Shown here piece by piece: positions 42,843-53,281 of a DNA stretch of 64,000 nt. Both the position numbers and the translations under genes were made by a program. The notes beneath the pieces were generated by a model. It saw only the letters and a program-made list of their open reading frames with translations, did no database searches and was not told where the DNA came from. Position 1 is the first letter of the stretch; each line of letters opens with the position of its first letter. The DNA lies in NCBI GenBank assembly GCA_010909165.1, contig VJWM01000025.1:2976001-3040000 (forward strand), in the 5' to 3' direction. Source of the stretch: Anthoceros angustus. Lineage: Eukaryota; Streptophyta; Anthocerotopsida; Anthocerotales; Anthocerotaceae.

Positions 42843-44816
42843 TCAGTGTCCTTTGCCTGGAGCCGGAAGATTTGCTCCCCCTCCATGATAAGTCTCTCGT
42901 GCTGTTAACCCTATGGCCTGCACATGCCGCTCGTGAGGTGCCTTTGAGAGTCCTTTCGTGAGCAAGTCGGCGGTGTTGTCCTCCGTTGCTACGTAGCTGA
43001 GGGTGACTTGCTTGCTGCTCACAACTTGCCGGATGAAATGGTGTTGTATCTCGACATGCTTAGTCCTAGCATGCAGCACAGGGTTGAGTGTCATCGCAAT
43101 AGCTGATTGATTGTCGCACTTGAGTACTGTGGGTTGATACTGCTCTTCGTTGATGTCATGCAGGAATTGTCGTATCCAAAGAATCTCCTTTGCTGCCAGT
43201 GAGGTTGCGGCATACTCTGCCTCGGTGGATGAGAGGCACACCGTGGGCATCTTCTTGCATGCCCAGGAAACAAGTGAGCTGTTGATCATTGTACAGTATG
43301 CAGCAGTCGACTTTCTCGCATCGGGATCGCCAGCCCAGTCTGCATCTGAGAAACATGTGAGTACAAGCTTGCTGCTGTTATCTGACCTGTAGGGCAGTCC
43401 GAGGGATCTGGTTCCTTTTAAGTATCTGAGGATTCGTTTGACGCATGTCCAGTGGGCTTTACCAGGATTGGAAAGATACCTAGATGCTATATTGACGGCT
43501 TGAGAGATGTCTGGACGTGTCCAGATTGCTAAGTACAGCAAACTACCTACAGCTTCACTATAAGGTATGGACCTCATTTCCTCAACTTCTTCGGGTGTAA
43601 CTGGACAATCTTCTACTGACACTTTCTCACCTGCAGCTATGGGTGTAGTGACAGGTCTGGCATCTCTGAGGTTGAACCTGTCCAGTAACTGGTCTACGTA
43701 ATGCTGCTGGTGAATGAAGAAGGAATGGTCTGCTGTGTTCCTCTCGAACTGGACGCCTAAGGCATACTTCAGAGGGCCTATATCGACAATCTCGTACTCT
43801 TTGGCAAGTAGATCTTTTACATACTGAATGATCTGTGGGCAGCTGCCAAAAATAAAATTATCATCGACGTACAGGGTTATTATAACAAAATGCTCTTTCT
43901 GTCTAAGAAGGTAGACACTTGGGTCTGCAGCTAGAGGTGAGAAGCCAGACTTCTTTAAGTACAGGTCTACAGTTTCATTCCATACCTGAGCGGACTGTTT
44001 TAGTCCGTAAAGAGACTTCATAAGCTTACAGACCTTCTTGCTGTCCTTAATGTAGCCAGGGGGCTGAAGCATGTAGATGTCTTCATTGAGTGTACCATAT
44101 AGGAAAGCAGTTTTCACGTCGACTTGATGGATGTCCAGGCCGTGGAGGGCTGCGAGGGCTAAAAGTATCCGGATTGATGTCGACTTGACAACGGGGCTGT
44201 AAAGTCGGTTCTCCTCGTAGTCAAAGCCGGGGACTTGGCTGAAGCCTCGGGCAACTAGCCTTGCCTTGTACCTTGATACAGTGCCGTCTGGATTCAGTTT
44301 CTTTCTGAATGTCCATTTGCATGATATTGGCTTGCGGCCTGGTGGTAGGTCGGTGAGTATCCATGTTTTGTTGGCAATCAATGAATCATATTCAGATTTT
44401 GCTGCTGCTGTCCACTCGGGGGTCTTGAATGCTTCCTCAATTGACTGAGGCACATCCTGCATTTCAATTGCTGACATTGCTTGATGTAAGGCCACATTGA
44501 CCTGATGAGTGTTCTGCTGTTGCTGTTGTACGTCCTCTGGAGCTGGATCTGGAGATAAAGCAGCAGAGGCTCTACCAGTGGTTGAGTCTCCAGGCCAGTG
44601 ATAGGCATCCTTCCAGCTAGATCGAGGAGGACGGTGACGGGTAGACCGTCTAAGTGGGGGCTCAGCAGGCTCAGAAGGTAAGGGTTCCTCCGGTACAGGG
44701 TGCTGGTCAGGTTCAGGGACATCTGGTAAAAAGGGTTCTAGCAGTTCTGGTTGAAGTAATGGCTGACCTATATCTTGTGGTGCAGGTGGTATTGGTGCTG
44801 GGACAGGACCCGGTGG
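42843..44816 (-). CDS. Copia reverse transcriptase-RNase H portion, same frame after TAG
   Basis: The frame continues without further stops from the TAG to 42843. After a Pro/Gln-rich linker comes the reverse transcriptase (WTFRKKLNPDG, ARGFSQVPGFDY, SLYGLKQSAQVWN, catalytic LYVDDNFIFG), then RNase H (FSDADWAGDPDARKSTAAYC, STEAEYAATSLAAKEI, CDNQSAI). No independent ATG stands before the conserved start, so expression would need readthrough of the TAG or the stop is an inactivating mutation. Otherwise intact. Confidence 0.9.
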   Translation of the reverse strand, partial: PPGPVPAPIPPAPQDIGQPLLQPELLEPFLPDVPEPDQHPVPEEPLPSEPAEPPLRRSTRHRPPRSSWKDAYHWPGDSTTGRASAALSPDPAPEDVQQQQQNTHQVNVALHQAMSAIEMQDVPQSIEEAFKTPEWTAAAKSEYDSLIANKTWILTDLPPGRKPISCKWTFRKKLNPDGTVSRYKARLVARGFSQVPGFDYEENRLYSPVVKSTSIRILLALAALHGLDIHQVDVKTAFLYGTLNEDIYMLQPPGYIKDSKKVCKLMKSLYGLKQSAQVWNETVDLYLKKSGFSPLAADPSVYLLRQKEHFVIITLYVDDNFIFGSCPQIIQYVKDLLAKEYEIVDIGPLKYALGVQFERNTADHSFFIHQQHYVDQLLDRFNLRDARPVTTPIAAGEKVSVEDCPVTPEEVEEMRSIPYSEAVGSLLYLAIWTRPDISQAVNIASRYLSNPGKAHWTCVKRILRYLKGTRSLGLPYRSDNSSKLVLTCFSDADWAGDPDARKSTAAYCTMINSSLVSWACKKMPTVCLSSTEAEYAATSLAAKEILWIRQFLHDINEEQYQPTVLKCDNQSAIAMTLNPVLHARTKHVEIQHHFIRQVVSSKQVTLSYVATEDNTADLLTKGLSKAPHERHVQAIGLTARETYHGGGANLPAPGKGH

Positions 44817-47354
44817 CTAGGCTGGTGGAGGTGCTTGAATTGGAGCCTGATGACCTGTTTGGCCTTGCACATCAACATATTCGTAATCTGTTGGGTTATA
44901 AGTGTCCCCCTCAAGGTCAGAAAGGGAAGAAGGTGAATGACCATGAAGACGAGGAGCAGGGAGAGGTGTGGAGCTGGACACTGATTGCAGATAAGTGTTA
45001 AGCAAGAGGGCTTCATGGAAGTGAACACTACGGGATAGAGTTACCTGACGAGTGGAGGGATCAATCAAGCGATAGGCTTTAGATTGGTCAGAGTAACCGA
45101 TAAACAGCAGCTTCTTACTTTTGTCGTCCCATTTCTTGCGTAGGTCAGCTGGGATGTGGGCGAATGCTGGGCTGCCAAAAATGCGGAGATGTGATATACG
45201 GGGCTTTTGCCCTGTCCAGCGCTCATATGGAGTGACACTTAAAAGCTCCTTTGTTGGCAGTCGATTCTTGATGTAGTTTGCTGTTGAGACAGCCTCAGCC
45301 CAGTATCCTTGTGTGAGGCCGGCCAGCTTGAGTAATGATCGAGAAATTTCCAGCAATGATCTGTTAAGCCTTTCGGCAAAGGGATTCTGTGTTGGCGTGT
45401 ATGGTACTGTGAGCTGCCGGGTGATGCCCTTAGCTGTGCAGTACGCCTGAAAGGAGTGGCTGATATATTCGCCGGCATTGTCAGTTCTGAGAGTGCTGAC
45501 TGGAAGTCCAGTGTGCCGTTCTGCCATGGCGACAAACTCCTGGAAGCATTGGAGGGCCTGGTCCTTGTGCTTAAGAAAGTAGATGTGGCTATACCGGCTC
45601 CATTCGTCCAGGAAGGTCAGAAAATAAGAATGGCCACCGAAAGAGGTTGTGCTCATGGGGCCACAGATGTCTGAGTGCACGACTTCAAGCAAGCGTTTTG
45701 CTCGTGTGGGTAAGGGATCATTAAAAGGTGACTGATTCAGCTTTGTGTATTGGCAGATTTCACAGTACATGTCTGGGGACATCTTTGCTGAGATTGGATC
45801 TCTGTACATGGCAGGGTTTGACAGGGAGTTGAGGTAACGAGAACTCATGTGACCAGCTCGACAATGCCAAAGGAGGGAGTCCGACTTGGATAGAGACTTA
45901 GAAGATGACTTTTGGGCATCTACCAACAGGGAAGTTGACTGGATGTTTAGGAGATAAAGATCGTTGAATGGGAGACCGTGTGCAAGAGTGGTTCTGGAAG
46001 GGTCATTAAGTTTGTGAATAAGACAGTGATTACCCTGGAATGTGATGACCAAGTTGTGCTCGGTTGCCAATTTGCGTACTGATAAGAGGTTCTTTGTCAT
46101 GCTGGGAACGTGCAGAACTCCGGTGATGAGAAGGTGTTCGCCGTTTGAGAGCTGCAGTGAGACGTTGCCGGTGCCTGCTACTGCCAGGGCGCTGTCGTCT
46201 CCTAGAAGGACATGCTGATGTGCTGGTGAATCGTGGTAAGATTCGAAAGCCTCCTTGCTGCAGCAAATGTGAGTGGTTGCACCCGAATCCAGGAACCATC
46301 TGTTTTCTTCTGTCCTGGTAAGTGTCAGGCATACAGCGAGCACAGATGTAGGTGAAGTTGTCTTGACACTGGTGAAGTGTGACTCATTTCTAGGTGCATC
46401 GCGGCGTGGCTCGCCGGCAAGTTTCTTCCTACACTCATTCTCGTAGTGCCCGGGAATTCGGCACCAATTACAGGGGCCTTTGGTCCTCTTGTCGGGCTGT
46501 CTGCCGCCACTGGAGAATGATTGGGAAGAGGGTCTTCGTGCCTGGAAGTTGCTGCGGCCGCTGCCTCTCCTGGCTCCGCGTCCTCTTGTGGTAAATAACG
46601 CGTGAGTGCTCGACGGTGCTGACTTGTGATTTGCAGTTCTGCTGGACTCCTCTTCAAGAAGGGCTGCAACCACCTCTGTGAGCGTGTAATTGGGCTGCTG
46701 TCCTGCTGCAGTTGCATTAATAGCTGCTCGGATTGCTGAGTTCTGTGCGCTGATAAATGTTCTGTACGCAGGTGGCAAGGAGGTTAGGAGGGCCACTGCA
46801 GCTTGGTGTTCGGAGATAACGGTACCTCCTGAAGCCAGCTTTGCTCGGAGAGATCGAAACAGGTTCACATGCTGTTCGACTGTGTCCGAGTCCTTCATTC
46901 GTAGTGAATAAAACTGTCTGGTTGCGTTGATTAAGGACATGCTGCTTTGGGCCTGAAACATGTCCTTGAAGGTCCTCCAGATGGCGTTGGAAGTGGTTTG
47001 GCCACTTGTGTGGTGCATCATGCTCTTGTCGATGGCTGAGATCAAGATGCTACGGGCGCGCTTGTCCTTTTTAATCCAGGCTGCAACTTGATCAGCAGTT
47101 GCAGGAGGATTTGCAGTGATGGAGGGTTGGGCGACAGTACCGTCGACTATCCCCATGAGATCATGCTCTTCTAGCAGCGCGGTGATGCGCATCTGCCAGA
47201 TGTCATAGTCGCTTCCTGTGAAGCGGTCTCGGTCTCGGAATTCGACCTTAGTTGTATTCACGATTTGAGTCATGGGTGTTCGCTGTGCAAGATGGGTGAG
47301 TTTCTTGGCGAGCAACTTGGTTGTATGCTGACCTAAAGGGTCGAAATGGGGCAT
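44817..47354 (-). CDS. Copia Gag-protease-integrase ORF
   Basis: The first in-frame ATG is at 47354; a second plausible start reads MTQIVNTTKVEF. In order: a Gag (UBN2-type) region with a retroviral-type zinc knuckle CNWCRIPGHYENEC; the aspartic protease active site WFLDSGATTHICC; the integrase HHCC zinc domain (HCRAGH ... CEIC); and the DD35E core with D in VHSDICGP, D in LRTDNAGEY and E in NPFAERLNRS. The frame ends at TAG (44817-44819) in a Pro-rich linker (APIQAPPPA) before reverse transcriptase. All catalytic residues are visible, so the protein looks functional up to the stop. Confidence 0.93.
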   Translation of the reverse strand: MPHFDPLGQHTTKLLAKKLTHLAQRTPMTQIVNTTKVEFRDRDRFTGSDYDIWQMRITALLEEHDLMGIVDGTVAQPSITANPPATADQVAAWIKKDKRARSILISAIDKSMMHHTSGQTTSNAIWRTFKDMFQAQSSMSLINATRQFYSLRMKDSDTVEQHVNLFRSLRAKLASGGTVISEHQAAVALLTSLPPAYRTFISAQNSAIRAAINATAAGQQPNYTLTEVVAALLEEESSRTANHKSAPSSTHALFTTRGRGARRGSGRSNFQARRPSSQSFSSGGRQPDKRTKGPCNWCRIPGHYENECRKKLAGEPRRDAPRNESHFTSVKTTSPTSVLAVCLTLTRTEENRWFLDSGATTHICCSKEAFESYHDSPAHQHVLLGDDSALAVAGTGNVSLQLSNGEHLLITGVLHVPSMTKNLLSVRKLATEHNLVITFQGNHCLIHKLNDPSRTTLAHGLPFNDLYLLNIQSTSLLVDAQKSSSKSLSKSDSLLWHCRAGHMSSRYLNSLSNPAMYRDPISAKMSPDMYCEICQYTKLNQSPFNDPLPTRAKRLLEVVHSDICGPMSTTSFGGHSYFLTFLDEWSRYSHIYFLKHKDQALQCFQEFVAMAERHTGLPVSTLRTDNAGEYISHSFQAYCTAKGITRQLTVPYTPTQNPFAERLNRSLLEISRSLLKLAGLTQGYWAEAVSTANYIKNRLPTKELLSVTPYERWTGQKPRISHLRIFGSPAFAHIPADLRKKWDDKSKKLLFIGYSDQSKAYRLIDPSTRQVTLSRSVHFHEALLLNTYLQSVSSSTPLPAPRLHGHSPSSLSDLEGDTYNPTDYEYVDVQGQTGHQAPIQAPPPA

Positions 47355-47362
47355 TCGCCACC

Positions 47363-47731
47363 TCAAAGTGCATTTGATTCGTTGTTGATGTGTTCTGGCA
47401 GGCTGGAGATGGCAACGACAAGGGCCTCCATCTGCGATTTTATTAGTACTAGCTGACTCTTGAGGTAATCCTCGGATGAGGTTACGGGATTACGGAATGC
47501 TGGCGAGGTCGCACTGCTGCGGTATGGAGGTAGGATCGTCACTCTGTGAATTTTTGATGGGCCTCTTACTTCAGGTCGAGAGCTTGACTGGCTGATGAAA
47601 GTGTCTGCACAACGGGCGCAGATCCGCTCCGGTGGTGTTGAGAGTTGCACTCGGCGAGGTGGTGAGCGCGCAATTCTGCTCGGGGCGTTCCTGCTGGGGG
47701 CGAAACTCGCTGGGGTGCGTCGCCGAGGCAT
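47363..47731 (-). CDS. Extra small ORF between the Copia leader and Gag
   Basis: The ATG at 47731 begins a 122-aa frame (MPRRRTPASFAPSRN) that ends with TGA overlapping the start of the Gag frame by a few bases. The N-terminal half is Arg/Pro/Ser-rich and the C-terminal half has an amphipathic stretch (YLKSQLVLIKSQMEALVVAI). Most Copia elements begin Gag directly, so this is unusual. Function unknown; it could be an upstream ORF, a chaperone-like basic peptide or a Gag extension reached by frameshift. Confidence 0.45.
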   Translation of the reverse strand: MPRRRTPASFAPSRNAPSRIARSPPRRVQLSTPPERICARCADTFISQSSSRPEVRGPSKIHRVTILPPYRSSATSPAFRNPVTSSEDYLKSQLVLIKSQMEALVVAISSLPEHINNESNAL

Positions 47732-47854
47732 GGTAGCCTACTTAGGATCGATGAAGTTCGCTGCCGTTGCTCCGGGCGCGCTCCATGCTGAATGGCTGTT
47801 GGAAGCCAGGCGCGGGGCGCGCTTGAGAAGCCGAACGGGGCGCAACTTGAAGAT

Positions 47855-47867
47855 GGCTCTGATACCA
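47855..47867 (-). other. Copia primer-binding site (initiator Met-tRNA)
   Basis: On the minus strand TGGTATCAGAGCC lies immediately after the 5' LTR. It is complementary to the 3' end of initiator Met-tRNA, the usual primer of plant Copia elements. Confidence 0.93.
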
Positions 47868-48115
47868 TAAAGTAATGCGAACTTGAACACAAAAGGATGA
47901 TTTCATTGATGAGCGCAAGCGCTATTTATACAGAGTGTGAGTGTGGCGGTTGTAACCGCTGGGCATGTTGAGTGCCCATAACCGTTCTCACATAACGGCG
48001 ACGAGGTAAATGCTACTAGCATGCTATCTACCACACTCAATGCCTGCTTATGTCACAGCATGTGAACGGTGCCCTAAGAGGTGCGTACCAGCGCAGACAG
48101 CGTCAGGTCACAACA
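47868..48115 (-). repeat. Copia 5' LTR
   Basis: 248 bases, near-identical to 42236-42483. On the minus strand it begins TGTTGTGACC and ends ATTACTTTA. It contains a CTATTTATA-type word on the plus strand (near 47920). As the upstream LTR it should carry the element's promoter. Confidence 0.95.
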
Positions 48116-48207
48116 TACATGGCTGCCATACTTCAGCTGTAGTCATTCAAACGCACTGAAGAGTGAGCATAGCGAGTCACATGTTAGAGAGAGGGGCTGC
48201 TGTCATT

Positions 48208-50095
48208 TCTTCTTGATAATTATATTTTATTGAGGGAAACAACGATAAGGAACAACCCATCCAGCAGCAGGGGACAAACCAAGTGGGATCCCAGGGGTCA
48301 AGATGAAAACCGAGCACTAAGCTCCTTACCTTAAGTTCCCTGCGCTTCTAGAATTTTATATGCAAGAACAACAAATGGCTTACAAACTACCGAGGAAGAG
48401 GAAGAAGCGTCACCAGCCGTCATTGCCTTGTGAAGGATTGTCGTCGAGAGGGTCCTTTCAAGGGCAATGGAGACTCGCTGTCTGAAGTGAGCTGTAAAAT
48501 GAGAAAGGGACAACCCTGCGCCATGCCTGCAGGCGTGGTAGGATTTGACACAAGACTTGAGAAATTTATTGAAGTCTGCAGCCATTGCCCCATACCTTTT
48601 GAGTATGAGCACAATAAAGAAGTGGCCCGCTTGCATCCCGCTGTACTTCTTGACTTTGAGAACCGCAACACCAGTGGATGCCCAACCAAGATGGTTGGTG
48701 ATAACTTGAGCGGAGATGGTATCTCAAGCAAGGTCAGTAACCACCATGTCCGCCACCGAAACCTGATCACCACGGACAAAGTACAAGTCAGCCCTGATTG
48801 AGCAATCTGTTTGAAGAGTGTACCCTTGCTCCCTCCAGGCCATGTAACCGCTTTCACAAGCTATGTCAAACATGACATCGCAGATAGCGTCGTGGGTGCC
48901 GATGCAATCACCCCATAGGGACAACGAGCAAGGTGTACCCTAGAGTCATCGAGGGCCGAGCCGCAACTGCATGTAAGGAGGGAAGACACCACAAGCTGAA
49001 GCAGGCTAAGACGGATTCGCATTGTACTGGTGAAGGTGGTTGGTGCGATAACAAAACCCATACACATGGACGAGCTAGAAGCCAAGTGTCTGAGCCCTTA
49101 CCAAAACAAGAGCAAAGCTGAGCCCTCGTGGACCTGGGGATGGAGGGGTACAGGAGGACAAACTGGAAAGCCTGGCCAAGCTGCTTCTAAAGCAACAACA
49201 CCTGCAACCCCTAGAAACCATCGAAGATGAACGTCGAGAAAGAATGAAATTCCCGCTGAGCATCCACATGAACCATTTCCTTGGCCTGCCTCAAGGAAAT
49301 TTGGAGAGAGAAGGTTCCTCCTCCACACTAGATACAAGATCCTCCAAAAAGGGCCTGTCCTGGAAGATGAAGCGAGAGGCCAGGAGCTATTATGGGCCCG
49401 CAGTTTAAAAAAGCCGTAGGGAAAGAAACCTCCAGTGAGAGTAGGCCGATGCCCCCAAACTGCACTGGCATGGACGCTTGCCAGAGCGCCAAATCACCCG
49501 CAAGGCACTCGAAAGCCCCTGGGGCCATGATATCCCTAAGAGTATCCATAATCTTGCTTTCAAACCCCTGCAGTGGAGACAGGAGAACCGGAGACGGGAG
49601 AACATGCGGATGAGGTAACCAGGGCGCCTAGTGAAGCAAGAGGAAAGAATTCCGAAGGCCAAATGAGCATCCCCCAATGGAGGGAGGTCCTCGATATGGG
49701 ACAGGTCCTCCACGAAAGCCTGGTCCAAGAAGGTCCCGATGAAGTGAGGGGAGCCAAAGGGGACCCCCAAAATCCGTAGACCCGAGGCTGGAGCAATCTT
49801 CCCAACAGGGAACTGCAAGGTGTGGAGGATAACCAGCGGGAACCAGACACGGTACTTGAAGAGCTTGACCTTCAAGCCGACCAAAGAAAGCTCATGAGAG
49901 AAGTGCTGGAAAGCCTCCTTGACCTTATCCAAGGCCCAAGGATGTGAGAGTCGTCTGCCAGTCTACAAGAAGACATAGTCGCACAGAGAGGAAGCAGCCC
50001 TGGAAAGGGCCCTGTACTGGGTGATGGCAAAAAGGGCACTGCCGAGAGGGTCACCTTGCCTGGCACCTATGGCTCATTCCAAGACGAAAACAAGA
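48208..50095 (-). mobile_element. Truncated LINE-like (non-LTR) retrotransposon, copy 1
   Basis: Minus-strand peptides in broken frames match the second half of a non-LTR reverse transcriptase ORF: QGDPLGSALFAI (near 50050), LVGLKVKLFKYRVW, GLRILGVPFGSPHFIG, LAFGILSSCFTRRPGYL, FGGIGLLSLEVSF, then a Cys/His C-terminal region (CGSALDDSRVHLARCPYG, THDAICDVMFDIACESG). The 3' end on the minus strand has AATAAA within TCAATAAAATATAATTA. Frames are broken at several places and the 5' half is missing, so it is dead. Copy 2 at 53282-55085 is closely related. Confidence 0.8.
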
Positions 50096-50811
50096 AATCT
50101 TGAAGAGACGTTCCTGTGCTGATTTCTTGTTGTGGGCATGTTGACGTCTCTGCTTGTCACAGTCCACATTGAAGAGACATCTCCTTTCCCTCACCTCACC
50201 TTCATACATACCACCTTCAAAGATTTAATAGCCCTCAATGTGCTCTCTCCTATGGTTTTAACCATTAAGTGGAAGCATCAAGTACATTTGTTTGTGTGTA
50301 GCCAGCCATCGGGGTGCTCTCTTGGATGTCCCACCAAATAGGTGGAATGATTTAAGTAGTTTGTACAATGACAACATGAGACGATCAATATGCATAGATG
50401 GGAATTCCTATTACAGCGAGGACAACCCACATTCGAAGTACATAGTCTGAAAATTGCTCGTGTCAACACCGTGTGCAGGGAGAAAGGCACCACACACGAT
50501 AGGGGAGACTTACCCGTTCTAGGCTTTAGAACAACCGATGTGCAATGTGAAAGCTTGAAGTTTTGAGCGGGTTTTCATTTGAACACATTGCGGCCTTAGT
50601 GAACGTGACAAGGCGTTCAGGAATCAAAGTTTATTGCACGTCTTAGCTCCAAACTATTACATGCAGGACGAGATCCGAAAGTTGTGAAAGTTCTTCACCG
50701 ATGGACCGAGTCCCTGACCCTGACAGTCAGACCTGCATCTTTGCTTTACAAGCCTGTTTCTCTGTTGTAGTTGATCCGGCTCCAACTGACGGCTCCGTAA
50801 GCTAAACGTTC
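50096..50811. other. Intergenic, nothing recognised
   Basis: Lies between LINE copy 1 and the cupin gene's stop. Only short open frames without family features. Confidence 0.5.
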
Positions 50812-52339
50812 TTAGCTAAGCGGAGGGAAGAAAACGGGATCTTGGCTGTGACGCTGGCGGAATGTCTTCTCCGCGTCGTCGTCCAAATTCAGTGCTGCCC
50901 GGAGTACTGCTGGTGACAGTGCCTTGAAGATAGAAGTGCTGCCGGCAAGATTGGTGAAGATTGGCCTGCATACGCAACAACTCAAACCCTTAGCTGCCAT
51001 AGAACAATATTTTCGAGCACGATGCATTGAGTCCATGCACGAATTCCAAGGTTAGAGCTGAAGAAGTCGAACTTCTGTGTGGTGATGATGGAAAACCACT
51101 GCAATCCCTGGCCTCCTGCCCGCTTGGAAACGATGTAGAAGCGAGGAACGATGAAGAAATCCCCCGCCGTGAGCTGGAAGTCCACAACCCGCTTGCCTTT
51201 GTCGCTCACGATCTGCACGTGCCCGCTCCCTCGCACAATGTAGGTCACCTGGAATGCAGAGTCCGCGGAGTAGCCCGGGGACACTTGACCGCCCTGGAGA
51301 TACCCATGGCCATGATTTGATCAAGAGATGGCCAGGATTTCATCAAGAAAGCTTCATGTCATGACGGCATCGATTCCGAGTGCAGACTTACCGGGTCCAG
51401 CTCCACCAAATCGGATCCGAGCTGGATGTGTTCGAGGATGGGGAGGACGTCGCTGGTGATGGGAGCCACTCTGCCCCCGCCTTTGACGTCGGGGTATTTC
51501 TTGGCGTCCTTGGCGCTGTAAATGAACTCCCCATACGCAGGGGCGTAGGAGGTCTCGGGAATGTTGCCTTCACGATCGGGTGCGGCTTCCAGAATGCTGC
51601 GGTGATCACGATCCGAGAGCTGCACCAGGATGGCGCCCTTCTGATTGTCCTCCACCTGCTTCACTAGCGTTTCATTCACGTCCCAGGCCTGTGCCAGGAA
51701 ATCGGGAGAGAAGCCATGGACAACGGAGGTGCGGCCCGCGAGAGTGGAGTCCGTGAACTGGCCGGTGCGGTGCGCCTTGGAAGTGTCCCCGAGGCTGATA
51801 ATGGCGAGGTTGGAGGAGGCAGGGTTGTACCACCAGGAGACGGATCCCACCGGGAGCGCCACAACGTCGCCTGCTTCCACGCTCCGGACGTACTGCTGTT
51901 GAGTTCCCGGGAACACCACCCCGACGATCGCTTGCCCTGCTTGTGGGAGGCAAGAAATTTTTCATCAATCCTGGTGTGGAAAATCTTTCAAGCATGGATG
52001 CGGGCTAACATTTGTGGATGTCGAATTGAAATGATGGAAGATTGTTTGATCACCTTCGATGACGTAGTGGAGCTTGGGGGAGTCGGAGTATGCTGGTAGG
52101 GCAAGGCTCCGGGAGAAGAGAGTGAGCTTCGACGCGGCCACACCGGCGAGGAGGATGAGGGGCTGGGAAGAGGCTTTCCACACCTCGATTGTGCCTGCCT
52201 CCGTCTTGAAGCTCTCCACTGCCCGCTTCGGGTCCAAGTCCAGCTGCCCTACATCGATGTCGTCGTTGCTGGCTATTCCCGCTGCTTGAGACAGAAGGAT
52301 CAAGAGCAGGCTTGTCAGAATGCGCATGCCGCCTGCCAT
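50812..52339 (-). CDS. 11S-globulin-like bicupin with signal peptide
   Basis: Exons: 52339-52054, 51936-51392, 51293 to about 51035, and about 50965-50812. The ATG at 52339 starts a signal peptide (MAGGMRILTSLLLILLSQ); an in-frame ATG at 52381 is an alternative. Two cupin domains of the legumin/11S type follow: first PAYSDSPKLHYVIEGQAIVG, VVFPGTQQQY and GDVVALPVGSVSWWYN; second GGQVSPGYSADSAFQVTYIV, GSGHVQIV and LTAGDFFIVPRFYIV. The C-terminal PIFTNLAGSTSIFKALSPAV is the family hallmark. Seed 11S globulins store nitrogen; in a seedless plant the role could be spore storage or another secreted cupin function. Exons 1-2 and 2-3 join in phase, but I find no in-phase GT donor for the exon 3-4 junction, so that intron or exon may be damaged. 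An Asn-Gly processing site was not seen. Confidence 0.8.
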
Positions 52340-53281
52340 GGATGCTGTGCTGTGGTGTACTGGTGCACACCAGCTCGGCATTCACGAAATATATCCGGGT
52401 GGCCGGCCCGACATGGCCAGTGTTATGGAGCAGCAGGAGCAGGAGCAGGAGGAAGGCCGTACTTGGGTGAGTGTGATGACGTCCATGTCCGGGCGGGTGG
52501 GTGGTGGCAGTGCTGGAGCAGCTGGAGTGGATGTATGTACACGCCTGACGCCCTCAGGTACCGCTGCTGGTGGCAGCATGCCAGGCTTCAGTACTGGATG
52601 ATGACAGTGGTGGTTGTCGTTGCGTTGCACTTCTGCTGAGCTCTTCTCAAGGCCCCACCCAACAACTTCCACCTCACCATTGCCTGCCGACCACGGCTGT
52701 CTCGACAGTTCAGCACTGGTACGCGGATGGATTCAATGATACAAGTCTTGCGGGGTCTCCCAGGTTGATAGCACAATCTATGAGGCAGAGAATCTTGAAC
52801 GTATCCATATACGTTGTACAACCCTCTGAGAAGTGCAAGCACCTGCGACGCCATGGGCTTCTGCGCTCAGAACACAAGTGCCAAAAGCTACATGACAACG
52901 TTCCTTGTACATAAGTTGCAAGCGCCAACTCGAGTGCTTGCTCCTTACTATGTAGTCAATTCCCACACAGATCGGTACTTGTACATGACCACGTGTCACT
53001 CGGTTGGCCAACCACGTGGTGAAAAGGTGGTCAAAGTTGGTCAAAGTTGCAGGGTTTTCTAAGCACAAGAGAAGGTTGGGTAGTCCTAATGAAACTTAGT
53101 AAGTCGTTGGAACTTATCCAGCTGTATGTAAGTATTCCGACTAGTGACCTTGTGTCGATCGTCTACAAACAATCCTCTATTTTAAACTTTTATTATAATT
53201 AAATAAAATTTTTCAAAATAATTATATATATCAAATATACAAGACATAAATATAAGATTGGGGTGCGAGATTCTAAGTCTC
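52340..53281. other. Cupin upstream region and AT-rich spacer
   Basis: Presumed cupin promoter on the left. A strongly AT-rich patch lies at about 53165-53260. Open frames are short and unrecognised. Confidence 0.5.

Larger units (their letters stand above)
42236..48115 (-). mobile_element. Full-length young Ty1/copia LTR retrotransposon
   Basis: The element is 5880 bp in minus orientation and is bounded by a perfect 5-base target-site duplication TACAT (42231-42235 and 48116-48120). Both 248-base LTRs are present and differ at one visible position (CACAGCGTG versus CACAGCATG), so the insertion is recent. A primer-binding site for initiator Met-tRNA and a polypurine tract abut the LTRs. The domain order is Gag, protease, integrase, reverse transcriptase, RNase H, which is diagnostic of Copia. 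One TAG interrupts the polyprotein frame. LTR ends are TG...TA rather than TG...CA. Confidence 0.97.

Noticed and set aside
48430-48801. Plus-strand frame repeated at 53589-53852
   Set aside because: Antisense to the two LINE copies; the reverse-transcriptase-type peptides are on the minus strand.
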